A DNA stretch of 64,000 nt from NCBI RefSeq assembly GCF_026013525.1, contig NZ_JAPDRA010000004.1, positions 288,412 to 352,411 on the forward strand, written 5' to 3'. Shown piece by piece: positions 1 to 11,375 of the stretch. The notes under the pieces are model-generated. The model saw only the letters and a program-made list of their open reading frames with translations, was not told where the DNA came from and searched no databases. The stretch's first letter is position 1; each line of letters begins with the position of its first letter. Position numbers and translations under genes: made by a program. The stretch comes from Sphingomonas canadensis (GTDB lineage: Bacteria > Pseudomonadota > Alphaproteobacteria > Sphingomonadales > Sphingomonadaceae).

Positions 1-526
1 ACAGGCAGGACACGCTGGCGACGATCAGCACGTCGTCGCGCTCCAGCAGCGCGCGGGTGGCCGAATGGCGCATCCGGTCGATCGCCTCGTTCACCGAGCT
101 TTCCTTCTCGATATAGGTGTCGGATCGGGGGACATAGGCCTCGGGCTGGTAATAGTCGTAGTAGCTGACGAAATATTCGACCGCATTGTCCGGGAAGAAG
201 CTCTTGAACTCGCCATAGAGCTGGGCGGCCAGGATCTTGTTGGGGGCCAGGATCAGCGCGGGGCGCTGAAGCTCCTGGATCACGCTGGCCATGGTGAAGG
301 TCTTGCCCGAACCGGTGACGCCCAGCAGCACCTGATCGCGATCGCCCGCGCGCGCGGCCGCCACCAGTTCCGGGATCGCCTGGCGCTGGTCGCCGGACGG
401 CTGATAGTCGGAGACGAGCCGGAACGGACGCCCGCCCTCCACCTTCTCCGGCCGCTGGGGGCGGTGGGGAACGAACGACTGGCCCGTCTCGGGCTCCGCC
501 AGGCTGGTGCGAATCTGGATTGCCAT
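1..526 (-). CDS. uvrB: UvrABC excinuclease subunit B, N-terminal part (truncated by window edge)
   Basis: This is the DNA-damage-scanning helicase-like subunit of nucleotide excision repair; it is loaded by UvrA and recruits UvrC. The ATG at 524-526 (complement) gives a protein starting [17 protein letters not shown] Walker A loop ([14 protein letters not shown]) lies near residue 70. The tyrosine-rich beta-hairpin, which inserts between DNA strands ([20 protein letters not shown]), follows near residues 115-135. About 175 residues are visible and the rest lies beyond position 1. The gene is divergent from a lipoprotein gene only 54 bases away. I see no GTTC-N7-GTTC LexA box in that short gap. 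Confidence 0.95.
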   Translation of the reverse strand, partial: MAIQIRTSLAEPETGQSFVPHRPQRPEKVEGGRPFRLVSDYQPSGDQRQAIPELVAAARAGDRDQVLLGVTGSGKTFTMASVIQELQRPALILAPNKILAAQLYGEFKSFFPDNAVEYFVSYYDYYQPEAYVPRSDTYIEKESSVNEAIDRMRHSATRALLERDDVLIVASVSCL

Positions 527-580
527 CGCCGCGAATATGGGGAGAGTCGCCGCTCCGCGCAAAGTATCGGAGAGGACCCA

Positions 581-1129
581 ATGCCGCGTCTGACGACCTT
601 CGCCCCGCTCATCGCCGTCCTGGCGCTTGCCGCCTGCAACCAGGGGCCGAGCGTGTCGCTGACCAACGCCTCGCCCGAGGAGGTGGCGGCCAAGTCCAAG
701 GAGGCCGGGGCCGCTCCGCAGATGAAGCCGGGCAAGTGGGAAACCAAGATCGAGGTGCTCGAATTCGAGATGCCCGGTACCGACAGCATGCCCAAGCAGC
801 TCGCCGCCCAGATCAAGGAACGGGCGATGAAGCCGACCACCATTTCGAGCTGCATGACCGAAGAGGACGTCAAGCGCCCCAACTTCGGCGGCAAGGACGA
901 GAGCAAGTGCAAGTTCGACAAATATGAGATGTCGAACGGCAAGATCGAGGCAGTGATGTCCTGCCCCGGCGAAGGCGGCGAGATGAAAATGGTGACGAAC
1001 GGATCGTTCGAAGCCGAGACCTTCGCGGTCGAGCAGGCGATGGATGTGAGCGGCCCGATGGGCAAGATGCATACCCGCGCCCGCGTCTCCGGCAAGCGCG
1101 TCGGCGACTGCAAGCCGGGCGAGAAATAA
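581..1129 (+). CDS. DUF3617 family lipoprotein
   Basis: A secreted protein of 182 residues with a lipoprotein signal ([19 protein letters not shown], lipobox LAAC). It should be lipid-anchored in the envelope. The mature part carries the DUF3617 pattern: an MKPGKWE motif near the start, then SSCMTEEDV and a late [12 protein letters not shown] stretch, with four mature cysteines likely forming disulfides. The function of DUF3617 is not established. The ATG is preceded by an AGAGGA Shine-Dalgarno. A longer in-frame opening further upstream overlaps uvrB and lacks a signal peptide, so it was not used. A paralogue follows immediately. Confidence 0.85.
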   Translation: MPRLTTFAPLIAVLALAACNQGPSVSLTNASPEEVAAKSKEAGAAPQMKPGKWETKIEVLEFEMPGTDSMPKQLAAQIKERAMKPTTISSCMTEEDVKRPNFGGKDESKCKFDKYEMSNGKIEAVMSCPGEGGEMKMVTNGSFEAETFAVEQAMDVSGPMGKMHTRARVSGKRVGDCKPGEK

Positions 1130-1203
1130 TCCCGTGGGCGCCGGCAGGGGCCGGCACCAGCGACAGTTTTCAGGAATTCCGGGTCGCGGGACCCGGTTGA
1201 CCG

Positions 1204-1221
1204 CCGCGGGGAGGGCCGCGG
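1204..1221. repeat. GC hairpin with GGAG-containing loop
   Basis: A 6-bp stem (CCGCGG on both arms) encloses the loop GGAGGG. It sits 25 bases before the ATG of the second DUF3617 lipoprotein. Two hairpins of the same design occur before the two NAD-salvage genes at about 15.9 and 17.0 kb. It could be an RNA structure or chance GC palindromy. Confidence 0.35.
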
Positions 1222-1245
1222 TTTAATCTAGGTGGGGAAATATCG

Positions 1246-1800
1246 ATGAAGTATCTGATCGTTCCGGCGCTGGCCGGCGCCGTGCTGATCGCCGGCTGCA
1301 ACAAGGGTGCGGGCACCGACGGCAACGCCACGGCCAACGCCACCGCCGCGGCCCCGGCCGCGCCGGTCAAGATCGAGCCCAACCCGGGCAACTGGGAATG
1401 GACCGAGAAGACCGAACTGGTCGAGGTGACCAACGTGCCCGACGACGTGGCCGCCGCGCTGCAGGACCAGATGAACACGGAGAAGACCGAGACCGAGTGC
1501 ATCACGCCTGAGCAGGCCAAGCTGGACATCATCAAGTTCGTGAAGCTGGACGAGGACGGCGCCTGCATGGCCGGCAACGTCACCACCGCGCCGGGCAGCT
1601 TCTCCGCCAAGGTCCGCTGCGGCAAGCCGGGCGAAGAGATGCAGGGCGAGGGCGAGGCCAAGGGCATCATTTCGCCCGAGGCGGTCAGCTACACCATGGA
1701 GATGAATACCAACGTGCCGAACACCGAGGGCGGCATGATGAAGGTCAAGGCAACCCGCACCGGCAAGCGCATCGGCGCGTGCGAGGCGACGGGCGGCTGA
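1246..1800 (+). CDS. DUF3617 family lipoprotein (second paralogue)
   Basis: A 184-residue lipoprotein with signal MKYLIVPALAGAVLIAGC and lipobox IAGC. A low-complexity Ala/Asn/Thr linker (residues ~25-45) leads into the DUF3617 core: NPGNWEWTEKTELVEV, a TECITPEQ motif and paired cysteines in CMAGN and VRCGKPGEEM. It shares the layout and several motifs of the preceding gene but diverges strongly in sequence, so the duplication is old. ATG chosen with GGTGGGGA upstream. Role unknown; both copies probably act in the envelope. Confidence 0.85.
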   Translation: MKYLIVPALAGAVLIAGCNKGAGTDGNATANATAAAPAAPVKIEPNPGNWEWTEKTELVEVTNVPDDVAAALQDQMNTEKTETECITPEQAKLDIIKFVKLDEDGACMAGNVTTAPGSFSAKVRCGKPGEEMQGEGEAKGIISPEAVSYTMEMNTNVPNTEGGMMKVKATRTGKRIGACEATGG

Positions 1801-1809
1801 ACCAGCCCG

Positions 1810-1837
1810 CCGGCGCCCTCCGCCGCGGGGGCGCCGG
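1810..1837. terminator. Hairpin after the lipoprotein pair
   Basis: A perfect 9-bp stem (CCGGCGCCC / GGGCGCCGG) with a 10-nt loop lies just after the stop codon of the second DUF3617 gene. No T-run follows, so it is at best a weak or Rho-assisted terminator, or a 3'-end stabiliser. Confidence 0.35.
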
Positions 1838-1915
1838 TCATCGCGCCGGCCGCATGGCGGCGCGCGCCGAAGCGCCGGTGCCGCTTTCAGTTTCGCGGGA
1901 TCGCCGCCCGGGCGC

Positions 1916-2362
1916 TCAACGCACCCGGCGATAGGCGATGCGCCACATCGCCAGCCCGATCAGCGCCGCCGCCAGCGCCCACAACAGGCTGGTCGCCAGC
2001 GCGCTGAGCCAGGCCATCGCCAGGGTGCGTCCGTCGATCGGCGGCATGTCCCCCATGCCGAAGCCCCAGGTGCGGGCACCGATCACCACCACCATCGCCA
2101 CCAGCGCGCCCACCATCGCGGCATGGCGCGCGCGGCGCAGCCCGGCGACGTGCATCACCAGCCACAGCGGGCCGACCACCGCGGCGATTCCGATCGAGAC
2201 GAACACCGCGCCGATCAGCGTGCCCCACACCAGCTCCATCACCCCGCTGGTCCCGCCCATCGCGAGCAGCGCGGTGACCACCCCGCCGCCCAGCAGGCTG
2301 CCGGCAGCCATCGCCAGACCGGCCCGGTCCAGCGTCGTTTCATATTCGTGCGATGCGGCCAT
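1916..2362 (-). CDS. Small integral membrane protein, unknown function
   Basis: A 148-residue hydrophobic protein starting MAASHEYETTLDRAGLAMAA. Four membrane segments are visible at roughly residues 15-33, 42-70, 80-98 and 112-138, ending in a basic tail (MWRIAYRRVR). I do not recognise the family. An upstream in-frame ATG would add 27 mostly charged residues; the internal ATG was preferred because it directly precedes the membrane domain. It lies 105 bases after a minus-strand secreted-protein gene and may be co-transcribed with it. Confidence 0.65.
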   Translation of the reverse strand: MAASHEYETTLDRAGLAMAAGSLLGGGVVTALLAMGGTSGVMELVWGTLIGAVFVSIGIAAVVGPLWLVMHVAGLRRARHAAMVGALVAMVVVIGARTWGFGMGDMPPIDGRTLAMAWLSALATSLLWALAAALIGLAMWRIAYRRVR

Positions 2363-2467
2363 CACGCGCTCATTGCCCGGCAATACCCTTCCCCGCTGGC
2401 GAAAATAGACGCCGGAGCGCCCGCGCTCAAGCGAGTCGAACACGCGCGCGGGATCGAATTGGAACGT

Positions 2468-2905
2468 TCAGTCTTCCGCCGGGACGATGGTGAAGCCGGG
2501 CACGGGCCGGTCGTCCGGGCCATCGTGATACATGTCGATATGGACATCCACCGCGGGCTGCCCGGGGCAGGTCACCGCATAGAGATCGACGATGAAGTCA
2601 TACGGCCCGGGGCCGATATTGCCGCGCCGTTCATAGGCGGGCGCGCTGCCGTCCGCGCAGCGCAGCCGGCGCAGATAGGCATGCTCGCCCGCCGGGCTGT
2701 TCTCGCGCACCGGGTTCTGCTTCGATCCCACCGGGAAGGCGTCCGCGGCCTTGATCGCATTTTCCAGCTTCTTGCCCTTCATGCCGCCGCCGAGCGACAG
2801 CATCATCTCGCGCGCGCCGTTCTCGCGCTTCTGCGCCATCGCGCCGGGTGCCGCGAGCAGCGCTGCCCCTGCGGCGGCCAGTGCGAACATCGTCGTCCTG
2901 CGCAT
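2468..2905 (-). CDS. Small secreted protein, unknown function
   Basis: A 145-residue protein with a classical signal peptide (MRRTTMFALAAAGAALLAAP, cleavage probably after AMAQ). The mature protein has a conserved-looking NPVRENSPAGEHAYLRRLRC segment and a second cysteine in AVTCPGQPAVDVH, suggesting one disulfide bond in the periplasm or outside. No catalytic motif is recognised. It lies 53 bases downstream of the MBL-fold hydrolase gene on the same strand and is plausibly in its transcript. Confidence 0.7.
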   Translation of the reverse strand: MRRTTMFALAAAGAALLAAPGAMAQKRENGAREMMLSLGGGMKGKKLENAIKAADAFPVGSKQNPVRENSPAGEHAYLRRLRCADGSAPAYERRGNIGPGPYDFIVDLYAVTCPGQPAVDVHIDMYHDGPDDRPVPGFTIVPAED

Positions 2906-2958
2906 ATCGTCCCCTCCCCGGATCGAGTCGTGCGGCAGGATAGCCCGCCGCACGCCCC

Positions 2959-4179
2959 TCAGCGATAGGCGTCGAAGCGGCCCGCCTTCCAGCAGGCGTC
3001 GATCGCGGCGAGATCCGGCCCCGGCCCCGCGGGCGCGGCGAGCGGCGCGACGCGCACCGGGCGGCCGATCCGGGCCGGCGCGAAGCCCCGGCCCGCCGAT
3101 CCCGCGCAGCCCAGCATCGCCTGAAGCAGCCGGGGCGGCGTCCAATAGCCCTCTTGTGACAGGCGGAAGGTGCCCCAGTGGATCGGGATCGCGCGCGGGC
3201 GGCCCAGGCCCTGCCACACCCGGATCGCCTCGCGCGGGCCGATATGGCTGCCGGTACCCATCTGCCCCTCCTCGAAGCGGAAGGCGCCGATCGGGATGCC
3301 CGCGAGCCGGATTGGCCCCAGCGCCGCCGCCTCGGCCGGCCAGCGCCCGTCGCCGAAGCCGGTATCGCCCGCGAAGAAGAAGTTGCCGTGCGGCAGGCGC
3401 ACCACGAAGCTGGACCACAGCGCGCGGTTGCGATCGCGGAACCAGCGGCTGCCCCAATGGTGGTTGCGCGTCACCGCGACCGATATGCCGGGCCGCACCG
3501 CCACCTCGCCGCCCCAGTCGCGCGCCTGCGCCTCGATCCCCGCCGATCGCAGGATCGCGTCGTTGCCCAGGCTGGTGACGATCAGCGGGCGATCGCGCTG
3601 CCACAGCCGCCGCAGCGTATCGAGATCGAGGTGGTCGTAATGATTGTGGCTGACGAGCACGAGATCGATGCGGGGCAGGTCGTCGAAGCGCACCCCCGGC
3701 TCCGCCACGCGCCGCGGACCGACGCCGAACGGCCCGGCGGTATCGCTCCAGATCGGGTCGGTCAGGATGTTGATGCCGTCGGCCTGCACCAGCATCGTCG
3801 CATGGCCGATCCAGGTGGCCAGCATCTCCCCGCCCGTCACGCGCGCCGGGGGCCGCGCCGGGGTCAGCGCCACGCGATCGGGCCACCAGGGGCGCGTGGG
3901 ATCGCCCGCGATCTGGCGCAACAGGATCGAATTGCGGCTGCCCGGCGGCATCATGTCGTCGCCGTCCGGATTGAAGAAATGCTCGCCGTCGAAATGCGCG
4001 TCCGCCGGGCCGCGATAATAGATGCGGTCGAGATAGTGCGGCACCACCGTGACCGCGATCGCCGCCGCCGCCAGCAGCCACAGCAGCGCCCATGCCGCGA
4101 CGCCCGCGATCCGCCGCAGCCGTCCGCGCGGACGGCCGCCTTCCCCGGTTTCCCCCATGGTCAGCGCCGCGATACCCAA
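2959..4179 (-). CDS. MBL-fold metal-dependent hydrolase (RomA/NAPE-PLD-like)
   Basis: A 406-residue protein with one N-terminal membrane anchor (residues ~25-48) followed by a metallo-beta-lactamase fold. The metal-binding signature SHNHYDHLD is near residue 180. WIGHATMLV precedes it, AGDTGF follows near residue 280, and a late IHWGTF supplies a further histidine. This order matches the NAPE-hydrolysing phospholipase D/RomA branch, which acts on phospholipid-like or unknown phosphodiester substrates in the envelope. The substrate here cannot be told. A second in-frame ATG seven codons in (MGETGEGG) is equally possible as start. Confidence 0.8.
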   Translation of the reverse strand: MGIAALTMGETGEGGRPRGRLRRIAGVAAWALLWLLAAAAIAVTVVPHYLDRIYYRGPADAHFDGEHFFNPDGDDMMPPGSRNSILLRQIAGDPTRPWWPDRVALTPARPPARVTGGEMLATWIGHATMLVQADGINILTDPIWSDTAGPFGVGPRRVAEPGVRFDDLPRIDLVLVSHNHYDHLDLDTLRRLWQRDRPLIVTSLGNDAILRSAGIEAQARDWGGEVAVRPGISVAVTRNHHWGSRWFRDRNRALWSSFVVRLPHGNFFFAGDTGFGDGRWPAEAAALGPIRLAGIPIGAFRFEEGQMGTGSHIGPREAIRVWQGLGRPRAIPIHWGTFRLSQEGYWTPPRLLQAMLGCAGSAGRGFAPARIGRPVRVAPLAAPAGPGPDLAAIDACWKAGRFDAYR

Positions 4180-4338
4180 GGCCCGGGATTGCCGGGCCGT
4201 ACAATGTTCATCGCGATTCGCTCCGCCTGGTTCGCGCCGCCGCCAAAGATGGGGGGCGGGCGGCCAGTGTCAATCGCGCCCCCTTTACCCCGCGCCCGCG
4301 AGCGCCGATGCTGGCGCGCCCTGGCCAGAGGAGTGAAG

Positions 4339-5430
4339 ATGCGACCCGTGCCGATCGCCGCCGCCGCGCTGCTGCTGTGCGGATCGGCCGCCCCTGCCCT
4401 CCAGTCCGCCCCGGCGCAGCGCCAGCCCTGTCCCGAGCCCCAGGCGGGCCGCTATGCCTTCGCCGGCGGCGCGATCGGGCTGCGCAGCGCGCTCCAGGTC
4501 AATCCGGACGGGGCCGCGGCATCCTATACGCCCGGCGACCATGGCCAGACCTATGTCTTCAACGGCATGAACCGCATCGGGCCGGACGGGCGCAAGATCG
4601 CGTGCCATACCGCCGCGAACAAATGGGATTGCCGCAACCGCTTCCTGCTGGCCGAGGCGCGCGGCTTCGCGCCGGGCACCGACCGGTTCTGCGTCTATGC
4701 CTTCGAGGTGGACGCCTATGCCCCCGGCGTGCCGCGCGAACGATGCGAGGGTTCGTCGTACCGCTATGTGGTGGGCGACGGGGTGGGCAAGCCGCGCGCC
4801 GGGCGCCGCGTGCGCGACGTTTCGGGCGCGATGACCGGCACCTATCTATCCACCACCGCGCTGCGCAATCTGGTGGACGGCCGCGCCGCCTATATCGATT
4901 CCTCCGCCATCCCGGCCAGCGTGGTGCCCGGCGCGCAATCGGGGCTGCTCGGCAGCGTCGTGTGGGTGCGCTATCGCGGGCGCAGCGCCTTTGCGATCGC
5001 AGGCGACACCGGCCCGGCGTTCGGCGAAGGATCGGTGGCGCTGCACCAGTTGCTGCGCGAGGGCGCGATCCGCGCGGTGCAGCCGGTGGGCCCCATCCCG
5101 CTCGCGCTGCGCTGCACCACGGTGGAGACCGGGCTGCCCGCCCCCTTCGTCTCGCGGCCGGACCTGGGGACCGAGGACCGCTGCCGCCCCGGATACGAGC
5201 CGCTCGGCCCTGCCGACATCCGCGCATACAGCGGCATCGGCTATGATCCCGCCCTGCCCTCCGGCCCCGGCAACCTGGGGGTGGAAATGATCGTGCTGCC
5301 GGACGCGCGACTGCCCCGCCAGGGCAATGTGGTGCAGGTGGCACTGACGCCCGAACGGATCGAGCAGGCGGCGCGCGCGGCCGGATATGACGACGTCCGG
5401 CTGGCGCGGATGGCAGCCTGCATCCGCTGA
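4339..5430 (+). CDS. Secreted protein with GH75 chitosanase-like domain
   Basis: A 363-residue protein with signal peptide (MRPVPIAAAALLLCGSAAPA) and a strong AGAGGAG ribosome site. The central part resembles glycoside hydrolase family 75 (fungal-type chitosanase): a GTYLSTTALRN segment, YIDSSAIPASVVPG near residue 185, and IAGDTGPAFGEGSVAL near residue 221, the last containing the Asp-Thr-Gly-Pro and Gly-Glu-Gly-Ser motifs typical of the family. Chitosan hydrolysis is inferred, not shown. The cysteine-rich N-terminal region is not explained by that domain. It is divergent from the MBL gene and upstream of ligA. Confidence 0.65.
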   Translation: MRPVPIAAAALLLCGSAAPALQSAPAQRQPCPEPQAGRYAFAGGAIGLRSALQVNPDGAAASYTPGDHGQTYVFNGMNRIGPDGRKIACHTAANKWDCRNRFLLAEARGFAPGTDRFCVYAFEVDAYAPGVPRERCEGSSYRYVVGDGVGKPRAGRRVRDVSGAMTGTYLSTTALRNLVDGRAAYIDSSAIPASVVPGAQSGLLGSVVWVRYRGRSAFAIAGDTGPAFGEGSVALHQLLREGAIRAVQPVGPIPLALRCTTVETGLPAPFVSRPDLGTEDRCRPGYEPLGPADIRAYSGIGYDPALPSGPGNLGVEMIVLPDARLPRQGNVVQVALTPERIEQAARAAGYDDVRLARMAACIR

Positions 5431-5468
5431 GCGCCCCCGCTATTGATCGGCGTGGCGCCCGCCTTTAG

Positions 5469-7673
<2,205 letters not shown>

Positions 7674-7724
7674 TGCGTTTTTGCAACGCAGCATTACCGA
7701 ATCGCACTGCACAAAAGACTCGGA

Positions 7725-7755
7725 TTGACTGTCATCCATACGAAATAGATGAACG
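7725..7755 (+). promoter_or_regulatory. Possible promoter of the TonB-dependent receptor gene
   Basis: A TTGACT -35-like hexamer at 7725-7730 lies in the 170-base gap before the receptor gene, followed at ordinary spacing by an A/T-richer stretch (ATAGATGAA). The local AT content stands out in this genome. The -10 is poorly matched, so this is tentative. Confidence 0.3.
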
Positions 7756-7843
7756 TCATGGGGCGGTTTGGACGGGGATTCGCCCGCGTACCAACGTGCA
7801 CAACGAGAACATTCAGTAAGACGTATTCCAAGGGGAAAAGTCG

Positions 7844-10800
7844 ATGCGCCACATGCTTTATGCCGGCGCGGCGGTGGCCGCGCTCATGATTCCTGCCGCT
7901 GCGAGCGCGCAGCAGATCACCACCGGTATCGAGGGCACCGTCACCGATGAATCCGGCGCACCGATCGCTGGAGCGGAAGTCACCGTCACGGACACGCGCA
8001 CCGGCGCGACCCGCACACTGACCACCGGTTCCACCGGCACCTTCGCCGCGACCAACCTGGTCACCGGCGGCCCCTACACCGTGACCGCCAACGCTTCGGG
8101 CTTCGAAGGCCAGTCGCTCGAAGGCATCGTCACCAGCCTGCAGGGCAACACCAGCCTGACCTTCTCGCTTGCGAGCGGCAGCGGCGAGATCGTCGTCACC
8201 GGCTCGCGCGTCGTGGTCGCGCAGCTTGCCGTCGGCCCGGGCCAGAGCTTCTCGGGCGAACTGCTCCAGGCGGCGCCGAGCTATAACCGCGACATCCGCG
8301 ACATCATCCGCATCGACCCGCGCGTCAGCCTCGACCGTGACGACGGCGGCTCGGGCGTGGACCGCATCTCGTGCCTGGGTGGCAACGATCGCGGCAACGC
8401 CTTCACCGTCGACGGCATCAGCCAGGGCGACATCTACGGCCTGAACGACACCGGCTTCTCGTCGCGCAGTTCCACCCCGCTGCCCTATGACGCGATCCGC
8501 GAGACGCAGGTCCAGTTCGCGCCGTTCGACGTCGAATACGGCCAGTTCACCGGCTGCGCGATCAACGTCGTGACCAAGTCGGGTACCAACAAGTTCACCG
8601 GCGGCGGCTATTTCGAATATTCGGATTCGGGCCTGCGCGGCGACACCGTCGCTGGCCGCCCGGTCGCCCCGATCGAGCCGGAAAAGCGCTGGGGCGCCTA
8701 TCTCGGCGGCCCGATCTGGAAGGACAAGCTGTTCTTCTTCGGCGCCTATGAGCATCAGGAAGCCGGCCAGTCGCAGGACGACGGCCCCGCGGGCGCCGGC
8801 TATGCCAACGAACTGGCGGGCGTGCCCGTCGCTGCGTTCAACGAGATTTCGCAGGTGCTCAGCAGCGTCTACGGCATCGAGACCGGCCCGCTGGTGACCA
8901 GCCGCCCCTACAAGAACGACCGCTATTTCGGCCGTGTCGACTGGCAGATTTCCGACCAGCACCGCTTCGAGGCGACCTATCAGCGCCTTGAGGAGAGCAC
9001 GACCCGCGCCGACGACTTCTTCACCGGCGCCAGCTCGCCGCAGGTCACCGGCCTCAACACCTTCTACCTGAGCGGCACGGAATCGAACTATTATTCGGGC
9101 CGTCTCTACTCGCAGTGGAACGACAGCTTCTCGACCGAGATCCGCTACTCGCACTCGGACGTGCAGGATCTTCAGGATCCGGTCGGCGGCGGCGAGGCCC
9201 AGTCGGCTAACCCGATCCCGCGCATCATTGTGGGCATCGACAACGCCACGGGTCCCGACGGCGCGGTCCTGGCCGGCCCGGGCACCTCGCGCTCGGCGAA
9301 CGACCTGAAGACCAAGATCGACCAGTACCGCTTCGTGGCGCAGCTCGATCAGGGCAACCACAAGCTGAAGCTGGGCGCGGAACTGAACCGGGCCGACCTG
9401 TTCAACCTGTTCGTCCAGAACGCCACGGGCACGCTGGTCTTCCGCAACGTCAACGACCTGCGGCTGGGCCTGCTGTCGCCGGGCACCGGCAACAACCAGA
9501 CCAGCACCACCCCGGCCAACGTCATCAGTGGCGCCACCGAGGGTGCGTTCGGCAACTTCTCGTCGACCGGCAACGTCACCGATGCCGCCGCGGCGTTCAC
9601 CCGCAGCATCTATGCGATCTACTTCCAGGACGACTGGCAGGCCACGGACCGCATCTCGCTGGTCACCGGCGCGCGCGTGGAATGGTATGACGGCGGCTCG
9701 CCCAAGCTGAACCCGGTGTTCCTGCAGCGCTACGGCTTCCCGAACACCACCGGCTTCAGCAACCTGTCGCCGACGTTCATGCCGCGCACGGCGATCACCT
9801 ATGAAGCTCCGGACTTCGCCTTCTTCTCGCGCACCAAGGTGCGGGCTGGCGTCGGCGTCTTCTCCGGCGGCGATCCGCTGGTGTGGTTCGGCAACGCCTT
9901 CCAGAACGACGGCCGCGGCTTCTCGCAGGGGACCAGCCAGGACGCGGGCTGCCCGGTGGGCCAGATCAGCGTTCTGACCGGCGGTTCGTTCACCGGCGTT
10001 CCGAGCTGCATCCGCGCATCGGGCATTGCCAGCGCGGCGGCCGGCCTGGGCGACACCCAGTCGATCAGCCCGGACATCAAGCTGCCGACCGTGTCGCGCC
10101 TCAACGTGGGCGTCGACACCGAGCTGAACTTCGCCGAGGCCGGGTTCTTCAGCGGCTGGCACCTGAACCTGGATTACATCCTGAGCCGCTACATCAACCC
10201 GCTCACGCTGGTCGATCTGTCGCAGACCCCGGATATCCGCAAGGGCCTGAGCGGCTACGCGATCGACGGTCGCCCGATCTATGCCTCGCTCGATCCGCTT
10301 CGCGCGGGCTGCGGCGTGACGCTGATCGGCCTCAACCCGGGTCCGATCTATTCGGGCCTGACCTCGGCGAACGCCGCGGCCTGCTTCGGCACCAGCCGCG
10401 ACGACGAGCTGATGCTGACCAACGCGCGCCCGTTCACCAGCCAGACCGCGTCGTTCATCCTGTCGAAGAACTTCGACGGCGGCGTGTTCACGGAAGGCGG
10501 CTCGACGTTCTTCACGCTCGGCTTCGCCTATTCCAACGGCCATGACCGCCGGAACATGTACAACTCGACCGCGGGTTCGAACTACGACCTGACCGCGGCC
10601 TCCGACCGCCAGAACCCGGGCGTCTCGCGCGGCTTCTACAGCAGCAAGTACAACATCACGCTGCAGACCAGCTTCCGCGAGCAGTTCTTCGAGGACCTGG
10701 ACACCCGCCTGAGCATGACCTTCGTCGCGCGTTCGGGCCGTCCGTACAGCCTGACCTTCACCGGCACGGGCGTCTTCAACGACAGCGCCTCGGGTGCGGA

Positions 10801-11266
10801 AAACGCGCTGGCCTATCTGCCGACGGGCCGGAACGATCCGAACCTCTCGCCGTCGTCGAACATGACGGAAGTCGACAAGCTGGTGGCATTCAGCCAGGGC
10901 CTGTCGTGCGCCTCCAAGTACATGGGCTCGACGGTTCCGCGGAACACCTGCTCGAACGACTGGTACTTCGACATGGATCTGTCGTTCTCGCAGGAAATCC
11001 CGGGTCCGGGCCGCCTGTTCGGCCTGCAGGACACGCTGCGCCTCTACGGCACCATCGACAACTTCCTGAACCTGCTCGACTCCGACTGGAACGTGCAGCA
11101 TCGCCGGAACTTCTCCGGCCTTCAGGACGTCGCGACCAGCACGGGCGTGGACGCGCAGGGCCGCTACATCATCACGGCCTTCAACCCGGACTACGACACC
11201 GACAATGGCATCAACGTCAGCTCGTCGGTGTGGCGCATCAAGGTGGGCGTAAGCTACGCCTTCTGA
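7844..11266 (+). CDS. Oar-like TonB-dependent outer-membrane receptor with carboxypeptidase-regulatory-like domain
   Basis: A 1140-residue outer-membrane protein. Signal peptide (MRHMLYAGAAVAALMIPAAA, cleaved near ASA-QQ), then an immunoglobulin-like carboxypeptidase-regulatory domain (EGTVTDESGAPIAGAEVTVT, residues ~27-105). A GEIVVTGSR segment follows, then a plug domain (DVEYGQFTGCAINVVTKSGT) and a long 22-strand-type barrel ending in WRIKVGVSYAF with the terminal aromatic residue needed for BAM-mediated insertion. Oar-like receptors import or export peptide or protein cargo by TonB energy; the ligand here is unknown. Codon use is strongly biased to C-ending codons, suggesting high expression. 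A clear terminator follows. Confidence 0.9.
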   Translation: MRHMLYAGAAVAALMIPAAASAQQITTGIEGTVTDESGAPIAGAEVTVTDTRTGATRTLTTGSTGTFAATNLVTGGPYTVTANASGFEGQSLEGIVTSLQGNTSLTFSLASGSGEIVVTGSRVVVAQLAVGPGQSFSGELLQAAPSYNRDIRDIIRIDPRVSLDRDDGGSGVDRISCLGGNDRGNAFTVDGISQGDIYGLNDTGFSSRSSTPLPYDAIRETQVQFAPFDVEYGQFTGCAINVVTKSGTNKFTGGGYFEYSDSGLRGDTVAGRPVAPIEPEKRWGAYLGGPIWKDKLFFFGAYEHQEAGQSQDDGPAGAGYANELAGVPVAAFNEISQVLSSVYGIETGPLVTSRPYKNDRYFGRVDWQISDQHRFEATYQRLEESTTRADDFFTGASSPQVTGLNTFYLSGTESNYYSGRLYSQWNDSFSTEIRYSHSDVQDLQDPVGGGEAQSANPIPRIIVGIDNATGPDGAVLAGPGTSRSANDLKTKIDQYRFVAQLDQGNHKLKLGAELNRADLFNLFVQNATGTLVFRNVNDLRLGLLSPGTGNNQTSTTPANVISGATEGAFGNFSSTGNVTDAAAAFTRSIYAIYFQDDWQATDRISLVTGARVEWYDGGSPKLNPVFLQRYGFPNTTGFSNLSPTFMPRTAITYEAPDFAFFSRTKVRAGVGVFSGGDPLVWFGNAFQNDGRGFSQGTSQDAGCPVGQISVLTGGSFTGVPSCIRASGIASAAAGLGDTQSISPDIKLPTVSRLNVGVDTELNFAEAGFFSGWHLNLDYILSRYINPLTLVDLSQTPDIRKGLSGYAIDGRPIYASLDPLRAGCGVTLIGLNPGPIYSGLTSANAAACFGTSRDDELMLTNARPFTSQTASFILSKNFDGGVFTEGGSTFFTLGFAYSNGHDRRNMYNSTAGSNYDLTAASDRQNPGVSRGFYSSKYNITLQTSFREQFFEDLDTRLSMTFVARSGRPYSLTFTGTGVFNDSASGAENALAYLPTGRNDPNLSPSSNMTEVDKLVAFSQGLSCASKYMGSTVPRNTCSNDWYFDMDLSFSQEIPGPGRLFGLQDTLRLYGTIDNFLNLLDSDWNVQHRRNFSGLQDVATSTGVDAQGRYIITAFNPDYDTDNGINVSSSVWRIKVGVSYAF

Positions 11267-11294
11267 TCCGCCTTCCGGTACTGGCAATGCAGAG

Positions 11295-11330
11295 CCGCCG
11301 CCCCAGCGATGGGGCGGCGGTTTTGTTTTG
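11295..11330 (+). terminator. Rho-independent terminator of the receptor gene
   Basis: A perfect 10-bp GC stem (CCGCCGCCCC / GGGGCGGCGG) with a 6-nt loop is followed directly by TTTTGTTTT. It begins 28 bases after the receptor stop codon, a textbook intrinsic terminator. Confidence 0.92.
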
Positions 11331-11375
11331 GGGGAACGAACTGCCCGGCGGTGCGACTGGTGCGCGCAGGCGGTG

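Noticed and set aside
2468..4204. A 578-codon minus-strand frame that appears to fuse a low-complexity protein to the small secreted protein
   Set aside because: Only the last 145 codons carry a signal peptide and sensible sequence; the rest is a shadow of the MBL-fold gene in another frame.
7694..11287. An open frame of nearly 1200 codons on the minus strand opposite the TonB-dependent receptor
   Set aside because: It is a by-product of GC-rich third positions in the receptor gene; its translation is low-complexity Arg/Ala/Val-rich, with no domain, signal or ribosome site.
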